Source: Roseinatronobacter sp. (GTDB lineage Bacteria; Pseudomonadota; Alphaproteobacteria; Rhodobacterales; Rhodobacteraceae). From it: DNA of 34,494 bases. Under the pieces are notes generated by a model, which saw nothing but the letters and a program-made list of their open reading frames with translations, did not search any database and was not told the DNA's origin. The position numbers and the translations under genes were made by a program. The stretch covers positions 1-34,494 of the forward strand of contig JAIUNA010000003.1 in assembly GCA_022565265.1 (NCBI GenBank), in the 5' to 3' direction. This document shows, piece by piece, positions 18,723 through 27,777 of the stretch (position 1 is the first letter of the stretch; every line of letters starts with the position of its first letter).

Positions 18723-18898
18723 TGGCGGCTCCTTTGGTCAGTGGCTTGGCGGAAGTGGCCACATTACCCAAGCGATGGCGTGGCGGCAAGGGCGGGTGAA
18801 GTGATCGCTGCGGCGCGGGTTCGGCTTGATATTTCCCCATGCCCGCCGTAGAGACGCGCAAATCCGATCCGAAATCCGATCCGAACGGAGACGCGCCC

Positions 18899-20074
18899 AT
18901 GTCTGCCCAAACCTCTAAACCCACTGCCTGCCTTGCGCTTGCCGATGGGACGATCTTTTATGGCCGCGGCTTTGGGGCCACGGGGGAAACGGTGGCAGAG
19001 TTGTGCTTCAACACCGCCATGACCGGCTATCAGGAAATCATGACCGACCCGTCCTATGCGGGCCAGATTGTGACATTCACCTTTCCCCATATCGGCAATG
19101 TCGGGGTGAATGCCGATGATGATGAAACCGCACAGCCGGTTGCGGCCGGGATGGTGGTGAAATGGGATCCCACCGTGCCCTCGAATTGGCGCGCACCCGA
19201 GGATCTGCTCACCTGGCTGCAAAAGCGCGGGCGCATTTGCATTGGCGGGCTGGATACGCGCCGCCTGACCCGCGCCATACGCCAGCAGGGCGCGCCGCAT
19301 GTGGCGCTTGCCCATAACCCGGATGGGAAATTTGATATCGAGGCGATGGTTGCCAAGGCGCGTGCATGGTCGGGGCTGGTGGGGCTGGATCTGGCGCGCG
19401 ATGTCACCTGCGCGCAAAGCTACCGCTGGGACGAAATGCGCTGGGCATGGCCAGAAGGGTATACGCGCCAGAATGCGCCCGTGCATAAAGTGGTGGCGAT
19501 TGATTACGGCGCAAAGCGCAATATCCTGCGCTGCCTTGCATCGGCTGGCTGTGATGTGACTGTGCTACCCGCTTCGGCCACAGCCGAGGATGTGCTGGCG
19601 CTCAACCCCGACGGGGTGTTTTTGTCCAATGGCCCCGGCGATCCGGCAGCAACAGGCCAGTATGCGGTGCCCATGATCCGCGAGGTGTTGCAGGCCGATT
19701 TGCCCGTTTTCGGCATCTGCCTTGGGCATCAGATGCTGGCGCTGGCTTTGGGGGCGCAAACGATCAAGATGAATCACGGCCATCATGGCGCGAATCACCC
19801 TGTCAAAGATCATGAAACAGGCAAGGTTGAGATCACGGCCATGAACCACGGCTTTGCCGTGGACAGCCAGACCCTGCCCGCAGGGGTGATAGAGACGCAT
19901 AGCTCGCTTTTTGATGGGTCGAATTGCGGCATCCGTATGCAGGATCGTCCTGTTTTCTCGGTGCAACACCACCCCGAAGCCAGCCCCGGCCCGCAAGACA
20001 GTTTCTATCTGTTCGAGCGTTTTGCAGCCTCCATGGCCGCACGCAAAACGGCCTGCTCCGCGCTGACCCTTTAA
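18899..20074 (+). CDS. carA: Carbamoyl-phosphate synthase small subunit
   Basis: CLALADGTIFYGRGFGATGETVAELCFNTAMTGYQEIMTDPSYAGQIV; GICLGHQMLALALGA; HHPEASPGPQDS. Start MSAQ chosen for its GGAG RBS. Confidence 0.95.
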   Translation: MSAQTSKPTACLALADGTIFYGRGFGATGETVAELCFNTAMTGYQEIMTDPSYAGQIVTFTFPHIGNVGVNADDDETAQPVAAGMVVKWDPTVPSNWRAPEDLLTWLQKRGRICIGGLDTRRLTRAIRQQGAPHVALAHNPDGKFDIEAMVAKARAWSGLVGLDLARDVTCAQSYRWDEMRWAWPEGYTRQNAPVHKVVAIDYGAKRNILRCLASAGCDVTVLPASATAEDVLALNPDGVFLSNGPGDPAATGQYAVPMIREVLQADLPVFGICLGHQMLALALGAQTIKMNHGHHGANHPVKDHETGKVEITAMNHGFAVDSQTLPAGVIETHSSLFDGSNCGIRMQDRPVFSVQHHPEASPGPQDSFYLFERFAASMAARKTACSALTL

Positions 20075-20085
20075 CCGTTTCTTAA
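20071..20085. promoter_or_regulatory. Candidate CtrA-type binding site
   Basis: TTAA-CCGTTTC-TTAA followed by C, i.e. TTAA-N7-TTAAC, about 50 bp upstream of the GT2 start codon. Confidence 0.4.
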
Positions 20086-20093
20086 CGGCTTTT
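20075..20093 (+). terminator. Weak terminator-like hairpin after carA
   Basis: ccgtt-tctt-aacgg followed by cTTTT; overlaps the CtrA-like box. Confidence 0.4.
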
Positions 20094-20135
20094 CGGTCTA
20101 GTGGCAGCACTGGGGCGAAAGGGCAGGGGGCTTGC

Positions 20136-22043
20136 GTGGGGTTTGCGGCATCGCTTGCATATGCGCAATTGGCGCCGGGTAGCGATCAATCTGCGCCACG
20201 GCAAAGGCCTCTGGGCCAGATATTGCTGGATATGGGCGTGCTGCGCGAGGATGATTTGTTGCGCGCGCTTCAGGTTCAGGCGCAGCAGGCGGGGTTTCTG
20301 GGCGATATATTGGTTGCGCATGGCCTGATCACTCAGTTGCAACTGACAGAAGCGCTGGCGCTGCAATTTGGTACAACGGCACTGACATTGGCGCAGGGCG
20401 AGTTGCCAGACCCTGCGCTGATTGATCGGCTGGGCCTGAATACCTGCCTGCGCCTGTCATGCCTGCCATGGCGGCAGGCGGGCGGGGTAACTGTTATTGC
20501 CACTGCGCGCCCTGCCGAGTTTCTGAACGCCCGCGCGCAGTTGGAAGGGTGTTTCGGCCCGGTAGCGCTGGCATTGCTAAGCGAGCAGGATTTGCACGCC
20601 GCAATTTTGAAAACGCGCCGCAACCGGTTGAAGCTCTGGGCAGAAACCTGCGTGGCCGAGAATGAGAGCTGTCGGCGCATGCAATCGCGCGGCTTTGGCA
20701 ATCTGCTGGCATTGGCCTGTGTCATATTGGCATTTCTGGCCTTGATCGCGCCAGTGGCAACCTTGTTGGCACTTACCGGCAGTGCTGTGTTTTTCCTCTG
20801 CCTGTCCACCATGCTGAAAACCGCCGCCGCAATTGCCGCCCATCGGCATAGGCCAGCCGCGCGCCCAAGCCCGACTTTGGTGCAGCGCGCGCAGAAACAG
20901 CCCATCGTTTCGGTGCTTGTGCCACTCTATAAAGAGCCGCGAGTTGTTCCCCGACTGATCAATCGGCTTGCGCGCCTGACATGGCCGCCCGAATTGCTGG
21001 ATATCCTGCTGGTGGTGGAGGAACATGACCACGCCACCCGCGCCGCACTTGAGGTACATGATATGCCGCGCTGGATGCGGGTGATCGTGGTGCCTGATGC
21101 TCCGCTGAAAACCAAACCGCGCGCACTGAATTACGCCATGCTGTTCGCACGCGGCACGATCATTGGCGTGTATGATGCCGAAGATGCCCCCGATCCCGAT
21201 CAGTTGCACCGGGTTGTGCGCTGTTTTCACGAGGGGCCGGAAACTCTGGCCTGTGTGCAAGGGGTGCTGGATTTCTACAATGCGCGCACAAATTGGCTCT
21301 CGCGCTGTTTTGCCATCGAATATGCGACATGGTTTCGCATTATCCTTCCGGGGATGCAGCGTTTGGGCTTGGCCGTGCCTTTGGGCGGCACAACGCTATT
21401 TTTCCGGCGCGAGATATTGGAAGCGCTGGGGGGCTGGGATGCCCATAATGTGACCGAAGATGCCGATCTGGGCATTCGCCTTGCGCGCCATGGCTATTAC
21501 ACCCAGCTACTGGATACCGTGACGCAGGAAGAAGCGAATTGCCGCGCGCTTCCCTGGGTCAAGCAACGGTCGCGCTGGTTGAAGGGCTATGCGGTGACAT
21601 GGCTGGTGCATATGCGCAATCCGCTGCATTTGTGGCGGCAACTGGGGACATGGCGGTTTTTCGGGGTGCAGGTGCTGTTTCTGGGTACATTGGTGCAATT
21701 CATGCTGGCGCCATTGCTCTGGACATTCTGGCTTATGCTGCTGGGCTTTGGCCATCCTTTGCAAGACAGTCTGGGGGGCGGGGTGCTACTGGGCTTTATG
21801 GGGGTATTTGTGCTGTCAGAGGCAGTGACGCTGACAGTGGGCTATCTGGCGCTGCGCGCGCCAGAGCATCGCTTCTTGCGCCTGTGGCTGCCAAGCCTGC
21901 ATGGCTATTTCCCTCTTGCTGTGCTGGCGGTGTATAAGGCCCTGTGGGAATTGATCCGCGCGCCGTTTTATTGGGACAAGACCGCGCATGGTGATCATGG
22001 GGCGGCCTGTGATGCGTTGCAGGTCGCGCGCCCGGTTTTATGA
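20136..22043 (+). CDS. Family 2 glycosyltransferase (membrane, QxxRW type) with N-terminal MshEN/GspE_N-like domain
   Basis: GTG start with AGGGGG RBS; tandem LGQILLDMGVLREDDLLRALQVQ / LGDILVAHGLITQLQLTEALALQ; GT2 motifs VYDAEDAPD, VTEDADLG, QRSRWLKG; TM helices. Confidence 0.9.
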   Translation: MGFAASLAYAQLAPGSDQSAPRQRPLGQILLDMGVLREDDLLRALQVQAQQAGFLGDILVAHGLITQLQLTEALALQFGTTALTLAQGELPDPALIDRLGLNTCLRLSCLPWRQAGGVTVIATARPAEFLNARAQLEGCFGPVALALLSEQDLHAAILKTRRNRLKLWAETCVAENESCRRMQSRGFGNLLALACVILAFLALIAPVATLLALTGSAVFFLCLSTMLKTAAAIAAHRHRPAARPSPTLVQRAQKQPIVSVLVPLYKEPRVVPRLINRLARLTWPPELLDILLVVEEHDHATRAALEVHDMPRWMRVIVVPDAPLKTKPRALNYAMLFARGTIIGVYDAEDAPDPDQLHRVVRCFHEGPETLACVQGVLDFYNARTNWLSRCFAIEYATWFRIILPGMQRLGLAVPLGGTTLFFRREILEALGGWDAHNVTEDADLGIRLARHGYYTQLLDTVTQEEANCRALPWVKQRSRWLKGYAVTWLVHMRNPLHLWRQLGTWRFFGVQVLFLGTLVQFMLAPLLWTFWLMLLGFGHPLQDSLGGGVLLGFMGVFVLSEAVTLTVGYLALRAPEHRFLRLWLPSLHGYFPLAVLAVYKALWELIRAPFYWDKTAHGDHGAACDALQVARPVL

Positions 22044-22108
22044 CGCCACTGGATCGCCGCGCGCAATCGCGCTAGCAAGGCAGCAGGATTTCAGAAGGCC
22101 AATTTCAG

Positions 22109-22699
22109 ATGCTCTATTTTCACAAGCGGGGGCTTGTTTTTCTGGCTACACCCAAAGCGGGCAGCAGCGCCATTGAAAAAGCCTTGTCTGCACAGGCCGA
22201 TATTGTTTTTCAGGGCGATCCCAACCTGAAACATTGCACCTTTCAGCGCTATAAATGGCGGGTTGAAAAGGCGATACTGATGTTCACCGATACCCCGCCG
22301 CAGACAATGGCCCTTATCCGCCAACCCGAAGACTGGTTGGGAAGCTGGTTTCGCTTCCGCCACGGCGCATGGCTTAATGGCACGGCCCGCAGCACGCGCG
22401 GGCTAAGCTTTGATCAATTTGTGGAAGGCTATCTCGCCAATCCTCAACCCGCCTTTGCCGCTGTGGGGCGCCAAGGGCGATTCTTGATAAACCCGGCCAC
22501 GGATACAACCGTGGACAGGCTGTTCCAGTATGAGGCCATGCCCGCAGTAACTGCTTGGCTCTCTGCGCGGCTGGGCCAGCCGGTGGCGCTGGGGCTGCAC
22601 AATGTTTCACCCGATTGGCCCATCACCCTATCTGCAGAGTTGCGTCGCCGCCTGGAGCAGCAACTGGCCGAAGATTACGCTCTTCATGCGCGCGCCTAG
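22109..22699 (+). CDS. Sulfotransferase-like (P-loop PAPS-binding fold) protein
   Basis: N-terminal FLATPKAGSSAIEKAL resembles a 5'-PSB loop; about 196 aa. Confidence 0.6.
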   Translation: MLYFHKRGLVFLATPKAGSSAIEKALSAQADIVFQGDPNLKHCTFQRYKWRVEKAILMFTDTPPQTMALIRQPEDWLGSWFRFRHGAWLNGTARSTRGLSFDQFVEGYLANPQPAFAAVGRQGRFLINPATDTTVDRLFQYEAMPAVTAWLSARLGQPVALGLHNVSPDWPITLSAELRRRLEQQLAEDYALHARA

Positions 22700-22789
22700 A
22701 CCATCGCGCCTGCGGAATAGGCGCAGCCCTCTTGCCTGCGGGTTGCGCGCGCGGCACAGTATGGCTTGGCCAATCGTGAAGGAATATCC

Positions 22790-24478
22790 ATGAGCCTTGA
22801 GACTCGCATTGCCGCCGCGCGCGGCGAAATCCCCGCAGATCTGGTGCTGCGCGGGGCAGAAGTGCTGTGCACAGTGACAGGGGCGCGCATTGCTGGCGAT
22901 GTGGCGATCATGGAGGGTGTCATCATCGGCATTGGCGCAGAGTATGAGGGGCGCGCGGTGATTGATCTGCCCGGCCAGACGCTGGGTCCGGGGTTTATTG
23001 ATACGCATCTGCATATCGAATCGTCCCTTGTCACCCCGTTTGAATTTGATCGCTGTGTCGCCCCGCGCGGGGTTACAACCGCGATTTGCGACCCCCATGA
23101 GATTGCCAATGTCGCGGGCGCTGCGGGCATACGCTATTTTCTGGATGCCGCCACGCACACGGTGATGGATATTCGCGTCAATCTGTCGTCCTGCGTGCCC
23201 TCGACCCATATGGAAACGGCGGGTGCGGCGTTGGATGCGGCGGCGCTGGTGGCCTTGGCCGATCATCCCAAGGTGATCGGCTTGGCGGAATTCATGAATT
23301 TCCCCGGTGTCATTCACCGTGATCCCGGCTGCATGGAAAAGCTGCATGCCTTTGCGGGCCGTCATATTGATGGGCATGCGCCGCTGTTGTCGGGGCGTGA
23401 TCTGAATGCCTATGCTACGGCAGGCATTCGCACCGAACACGAATCCACCTCTGCCGCCGAGGCGCGGGAGAAGATGCAAAAAGGGCTGCGCTGCCTGATC
23501 CGCGAAGGCTCTGTCAGTAAGGATATGCACGCGTTGGCCCCGCTGCTGACGCCGCTGACTGCGCCCTATATGTGCCTGTGCACAGATGATCGCAATCCGC
23601 TGGATATTGCTGAACATGGCCATCTGGATCACATGATACGCACGCTGATTGCGCTGGGCTGTGATCCGCTGGCGGTGTATCGCGCCGCCACCCTGTCTGC
23701 GGCCGAAGCCTTTGGCCTGAAGGATCGCGGCCAGATCGCACCGGGCAAGCGCGCCGATATCGTGGCGCTGCCTGATCTGGCACAGTGTCGCGCCAGCCTT
23801 GTGCTCTGCGGGGGGCAGGTGGTGGGCGATGCGGCCTTTGCCGCGCGCCAGACCATCCCGCCTGTAGCGCGCAATTCTGTGCGCGCGCCCAAAGTGGCCG
23901 CGCAGGATTTCCGCTGCACCCGCGCGGGGCTGGAGACGCCCGTTATCGGCATTCTGGAAGGCAAGATCATAACCGAGCATTTGCGCGTGGAGATTGCACA
24001 GACAGAGGGCGACAAACTGCCCGATCCCGCGCGTGATCTGGCGCGTGTGGCAGTGGTGGAACGCCATGGCAAAAACGGCAATATCGCCACAGGCTTTGTG
24101 CGCGGCTTTGGGCTGCAACGCGGGGCGATTGCGGCCACTGTGGCGCATGATCATCATAACATTGTCGCGGTGGGCGTGGGCTATGAGGATCTGGCGCTGG
24201 CCGTCAATCGCCTGTCAGAGATTGAGGGTGGTTTTGTGGTGGCTCATGCGGGGCAGGTGCTTGCGGAATTGCCCTTGCCGGTGGCAGGCCTGATGTCATT
24301 GGCCAGCTATGAAGAGGTGCAGGCCGGGCTTGTCGATCTGCGCGCGGCGGCCCGCGCGTTAGGCGTGACGCTGGAAGAGCCGTTTTTGCAACTGGCCTTT
24401 ATCGCACTGCCGGTGATCCCGCATTTGAAGATCACCGATCAGGGCATGGTGGATGTGGATCGTTTTCAGATCATCTGA
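22790..24478 (+). CDS. ade: Adenine deaminase
   Basis: [62 protein letters not shown]. Confidence 0.95.
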   Translation: MSLETRIAAARGEIPADLVLRGAEVLCTVTGARIAGDVAIMEGVIIGIGAEYEGRAVIDLPGQTLGPGFIDTHLHIESSLVTPFEFDRCVAPRGVTTAICDPHEIANVAGAAGIRYFLDAATHTVMDIRVNLSSCVPSTHMETAGAALDAAALVALADHPKVIGLAEFMNFPGVIHRDPGCMEKLHAFAGRHIDGHAPLLSGRDLNAYATAGIRTEHESTSAAEAREKMQKGLRCLIREGSVSKDMHALAPLLTPLTAPYMCLCTDDRNPLDIAEHGHLDHMIRTLIALGCDPLAVYRAATLSAAEAFGLKDRGQIAPGKRADIVALPDLAQCRASLVLCGGQVVGDAAFAARQTIPPVARNSVRAPKVAAQDFRCTRAGLETPVIGILEGKIITEHLRVEIAQTEGDKLPDPARDLARVAVVERHGKNGNIATGFVRGFGLQRGAIAATVAHDHHNIVAVGVGYEDLALAVNRLSEIEGGFVVAHAGQVLAELPLPVAGLMSLASYEEVQAGLVDLRAAARALGVTLEEPFLQLAFIALPVIPHLKITDQGMVDVDRFQII

Positions 24479-24487
24479 AAACGATCC
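24457..24487. terminator. 15-bp-arm palindrome overlapping the ade stop codon
   Basis: ggatcgttttcagat-c-atctgaaaacgatcc between convergent ade and polA. Confidence 0.5.
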
Positions 24488-24508
24488 CCCGTTTGCGGGG
24501 CTGCCCGT

Positions 24509-27328
24509 TCAATGCGCCTCTGCCCAGCTATCGCCCACGCCTGCATCCACAACCAAAGGCACGCTTAGGTGCACAACCGGGTCTGCCGCCGCTTCCATCA
24601 CCGCGCGCACCTGCGCGATAACAGTCTCTACCGCGTCTTCCTCCACCTCGAACACCAGTTCGTCATGCACTTGCAGCAGCATTTTTGCAGGCAGATCGGC
24701 AATCACATCAGGCAGGCGGATCATGGCGCGGCGGATGATATCGGCGGCTGTGCCCTGAATGGGCGCATTGATTGCCGCGCGCTTGGCAAAGCCCGCACCG
24801 GGGCCTTTGGTATTGATCTCTGGCGTATGAATGCGCCGCCCGAATAGCGTTTCCACCCGCCCATGCTTTTGCGCGAATTCTACAGTTGCATCCATATAGG
24901 CGCGAATGCCGGGGAAGCGCTGGAAGTAAGTGTCAATGAAGGCCTGTGCCTCGGCGCGCGGAATGCGCAGATTGCGCGCCAGCCCAAAGCCTGAAATCCC
25001 GTAAATCACCCCGAAATTAATGGCTTTGGCGCGGCGGCGGATTTCCGGTGTCATCTCCTCCAGCGGCACGCCAAACATTTCCGAGGCTGTCATGGCGTGG
25101 ATGTCATGGCCCGCGCGGAAGGCCGCTTTCAGGCTGTCAATATCGGCAATATGGGCAAGAATGCGCAATTCAATCTGGCTGTAATCCAGCGCCACCAGCT
25201 TCTTGCCCTGCTCTGCCACAAAGGCCGTGCGAATGCGCCGCCCCTCTTCGCTGCGGATGGGGATATTCTGCAAATTGGGATCGGTGGAAGATAACCGCCC
25301 CGTAACCGCGCCTGTAATCACATAAGAGGTATGCACCCGCCCCGTGACTGGGTGGATATGTTCTTGCAGGGCATCGGTATAGGTGGATTTCAACTTTGCA
25401 AGCTGGCGCCAATCCAGCACGCGGGCGGGCAGATCATGCCCTTCACTGGCCAGATCTTCCAGAATATCCGCCCCGGTGGCATAGGCCCCGGTTTTTCCGG
25501 TCTTGCCACCGGGCAGGCTTAGCTTGTCAAACAGGATTTCTCCCAATTGCTTGGGGCTGCCCACATTGAACCGCTCGCCTGCAAGGGTATGTATCTCATC
25601 CTCCAGCCCGGCCATTTTTTGCGAAAAGGCGTTAGACATGCGCGACAGCGCGTCGCGATCCACCTTGATCCCGTGCCGCTCCATTTGCGCAAGAACAGGC
25701 ACAAGCGGGCGCTCCAACGTCTCATAAACGCGGGCAACCTGCTCTGTATGCAGGCGCGGTTTGAACATCTGCCAGAGCCGCAATGTGATATCTGCATCTT
25801 CGGCGGCATAGCGCGTGGCCTCGTCAATCGGCACGCGGTCGAATGTGATGGCGGATTTGCCCGCGCCCAGCAGGGTCTTGATGGCAATGGGCTGGTGGTT
25901 CAGATAGCGGTCTGACAGCGCATCCATTCCATGCCCATGCAAGCCCCCATGCAGCGCATAAGACATCAGCATCGTGTCATCTATGGGGGTAACATTCAGC
26001 CCCAGATTGGCAAAAATCTTGGCATCATATTTCATATTCTGCCCGATTTTCAGGATGCCGCCATCTTCCAGCACAGGCCGCAGCCGCGCCAAGACATCGG
26101 CCAGCGGCAATTGCCCTTCCACCAGATCGACACTGCCGAACAGATCGCCGCCACCCGCGCGGTGTTGCAGCGGGATATAGGCGGCATGGCCGGGGGTTAT
26201 GCACAGCGAAATCCCCACCAACTCGGCGCGCATTTCATCAAGGGCGGTGGTTTCGGTATCAATCGCCACATAGCCGCGCTCTTCGATCTGGGAAATCCAG
26301 CTTTCCAGCGTGTCCATATCGCGGATGCAGACATATTGGGCTTGGGCAAAATCGGGCTGTTCGGTGGCAGGGGGCGGCACGCTTGCCGCCTCTGGCGCGT
26401 TGCCAGTTGCAGGGGGCGCAGGAATGGCCGGGGTTGGCGCGCCAAAATGTTCGGCCACGCGGCGGGTGAGTGTGCGAAATTCCATCTCATTGAGGAAATT
26501 CATCAGCGCCTCTGGCTCTGGCGCGCGTACTTCCAGATCATCCAACCCGAAATCCAGCGGTGTATTCTCATCCAGCAAGACCAGCCGTTTGGAAATGCGG
26601 ATCAGCTCTGCATTGTCTTCCAACGCGGCGCGGCGCTTGGGTTGTTTGATTTCACCCGTCCGCGCCAGCAGTGTTTCCAGATCGCCAAATTCATTGATCA
26701 GAAGTGCGGCAGTCTTGATCCCGATTCCCGGCGCGCCCGGCACGTTATCGACCGAGTCGCCCGCCAGGGCCTGCACATCTGCCACGCGCTCTGGCCCGAC
26801 GCCGAATTTCTCGATCACTTCTTCCACGCCGATGCGCTTGTTTTTCATCGCGTCCAGCATCTCGACGCCATTGCCCACAAGCTGCATCAAATCCTTGTCA
26901 GAGGAGATGATTGTCACCCGCCCGCCTGCTTGCCGCGCCTCGCGTGCAAGGGTGGCGATAATGTCATCGGCCTCGTAATCGGCAATCTCTATGCAGGGCA
27001 GGTTGAAGGCGCGCGTGGCCTCGCGGGTGAGCGGGAATTGGGGGCGCAAATCTTCGGGCGGCTCTGGCCGGTTGGCCTTGTAGAGGTCATAAATCTCGTT
27101 GCGAAAGGTTTTCGAGGAGTGATCGAAAATCACCGCCGCATGGGTGGGCGCATCAGTGCTTGCGCCATTCTCGCCCAAGTAGCGCCACAGCATGTTGCAA
27201 AACCCCGCCACAGCGCCCCCGGGCAGGCCATCGGATTTGCGCGATAGCGGCGGCAGCGCGTGATAGGCGCGGAAAATATAGGCCGAGCCGTCAATCAGAT
27301 GCAGATGGCTGCCTTTGCCGAATGTCAT
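24509..27328 (-). CDS. polA: DNA polymerase I
   Basis: 5' nuclease (LHLIDGSAYIFRAYHALPPLSRKSDGLP), 3'-5' exo (VAIDTETTALDEM), polymerase (LVALDYSQIELRILAHI, RRAKAINFGVIYGISGFGLA, LQVHDELVFEV). Confidence 0.97.
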   Translation of the reverse strand: MTFGKGSHLHLIDGSAYIFRAYHALPPLSRKSDGLPGGAVAGFCNMLWRYLGENGASTDAPTHAAVIFDHSSKTFRNEIYDLYKANRPEPPEDLRPQFPLTREATRAFNLPCIEIADYEADDIIATLAREARQAGGRVTIISSDKDLMQLVGNGVEMLDAMKNKRIGVEEVIEKFGVGPERVADVQALAGDSVDNVPGAPGIGIKTAALLINEFGDLETLLARTGEIKQPKRRAALEDNAELIRISKRLVLLDENTPLDFGLDDLEVRAPEPEALMNFLNEMEFRTLTRRVAEHFGAPTPAIPAPPATGNAPEAASVPPPATEQPDFAQAQYVCIRDMDTLESWISQIEERGYVAIDTETTALDEMRAELVGISLCITPGHAAYIPLQHRAGGGDLFGSVDLVEGQLPLADVLARLRPVLEDGGILKIGQNMKYDAKIFANLGLNVTPIDDTMLMSYALHGGLHGHGMDALSDRYLNHQPIAIKTLLGAGKSAITFDRVPIDEATRYAAEDADITLRLWQMFKPRLHTEQVARVYETLERPLVPVLAQMERHGIKVDRDALSRMSNAFSQKMAGLEDEIHTLAGERFNVGSPKQLGEILFDKLSLPGGKTGKTGAYATGADILEDLASEGHDLPARVLDWRQLAKLKSTYTDALQEHIHPVTGRVHTSYVITGAVTGRLSSTDPNLQNIPIRSEEGRRIRTAFVAEQGKKLVALDYSQIELRILAHIADIDSLKAAFRAGHDIHAMTASEMFGVPLEEMTPEIRRRAKAINFGVIYGISGFGLARNLRIPRAEAQAFIDTYFQRFPGIRAYMDATVEFAQKHGRVETLFGRRIHTPEINTKGPGAGFAKRAAINAPIQGTAADIIRRAMIRLPDVIADLPAKMLLQVHDELVFEVEEDAVETVIAQVRAVMEAAADPVVHLSVPLVVDAGVGDSWAEAH

Positions 27329-27383
27329 ATCCGCCCCTTTCGAGAGTGGTTTTATCTGGGCCTGTTCCCGAATCATGGAATGG

Positions 27384-27417
27384 GAAAAACCCCAATGCGC
27401 TGGCGGCGCCTTGGGGT
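27384..27417 (-). terminator. Rho-independent terminator 3' of the zinc-finger protein gene
   Basis: accccaa...ttggggt with inner gcgc/gcgc; T run on the minus strand. Confidence 0.75.
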
Positions 27418-27448
27418 GTTCCGCGCGCTGGCTATGATTTGCGCGCTC

Positions 27449-27646
27449 TCAGGCGGCCTTGTCGTCGGTGTAATCGCGGTGGATGAAGCGTTTGTCGCAA
27501 TAGGGGCAATCCACTGTGCCTGTCTCTTGGCTAAGGGATAGCCAGACGCGCGGATGCCCCAGCGCCCCTTCGCCACCATCGCAGCATACGCGCATGGCAG
27601 AGACGATCTCGGTTTCCGGGGCGGGGAAGGCGGTATCGGGGGTCAT
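27449..27646 (-). CDS. Small zinc-finger domain protein (CHCC/NDUFS6-like)
   Basis: CCDGGEGALGHPRVWLSLSQETGTVDCPYCDKRFIH. Confidence 0.9.
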   Translation of the reverse strand: MTPDTAFPAPETEIVSAMRVCCDGGEGALGHPRVWLSLSQETGTVDCPYCDKRFIHRDYTDDKAA

Positions 27647-27777
27647 TTCAGGTGATGTCCTTGTCGGCAAAGGCAAGCTGCATTAGGTCTGGCCTCAACA
27701 TACCCGGTTTGGCGCGCAGGACAAGGCTGCTAAGCCCGCCGCCCCCCGGAAATGCCATGCGAAAAGGGATATCGCCC

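Noticed and set aside
20075-22043. Expected carB downstream of carA
   Set aside because: Not present, but separation of carA and carB is common in alphaproteobacteria, so not treated as a finding.
22628-24157. 509-aa minus-strand ORF antisense to ade
   Set aside because: Shadow ORF (His/Arg/Gln/Ala-rich), no domain signature; ade motifs are complete on the plus strand.
25931-27247. 438-aa plus-strand ORF antisense to polA
   Set aside because: Shadow ORF opposite conserved PolA domains.
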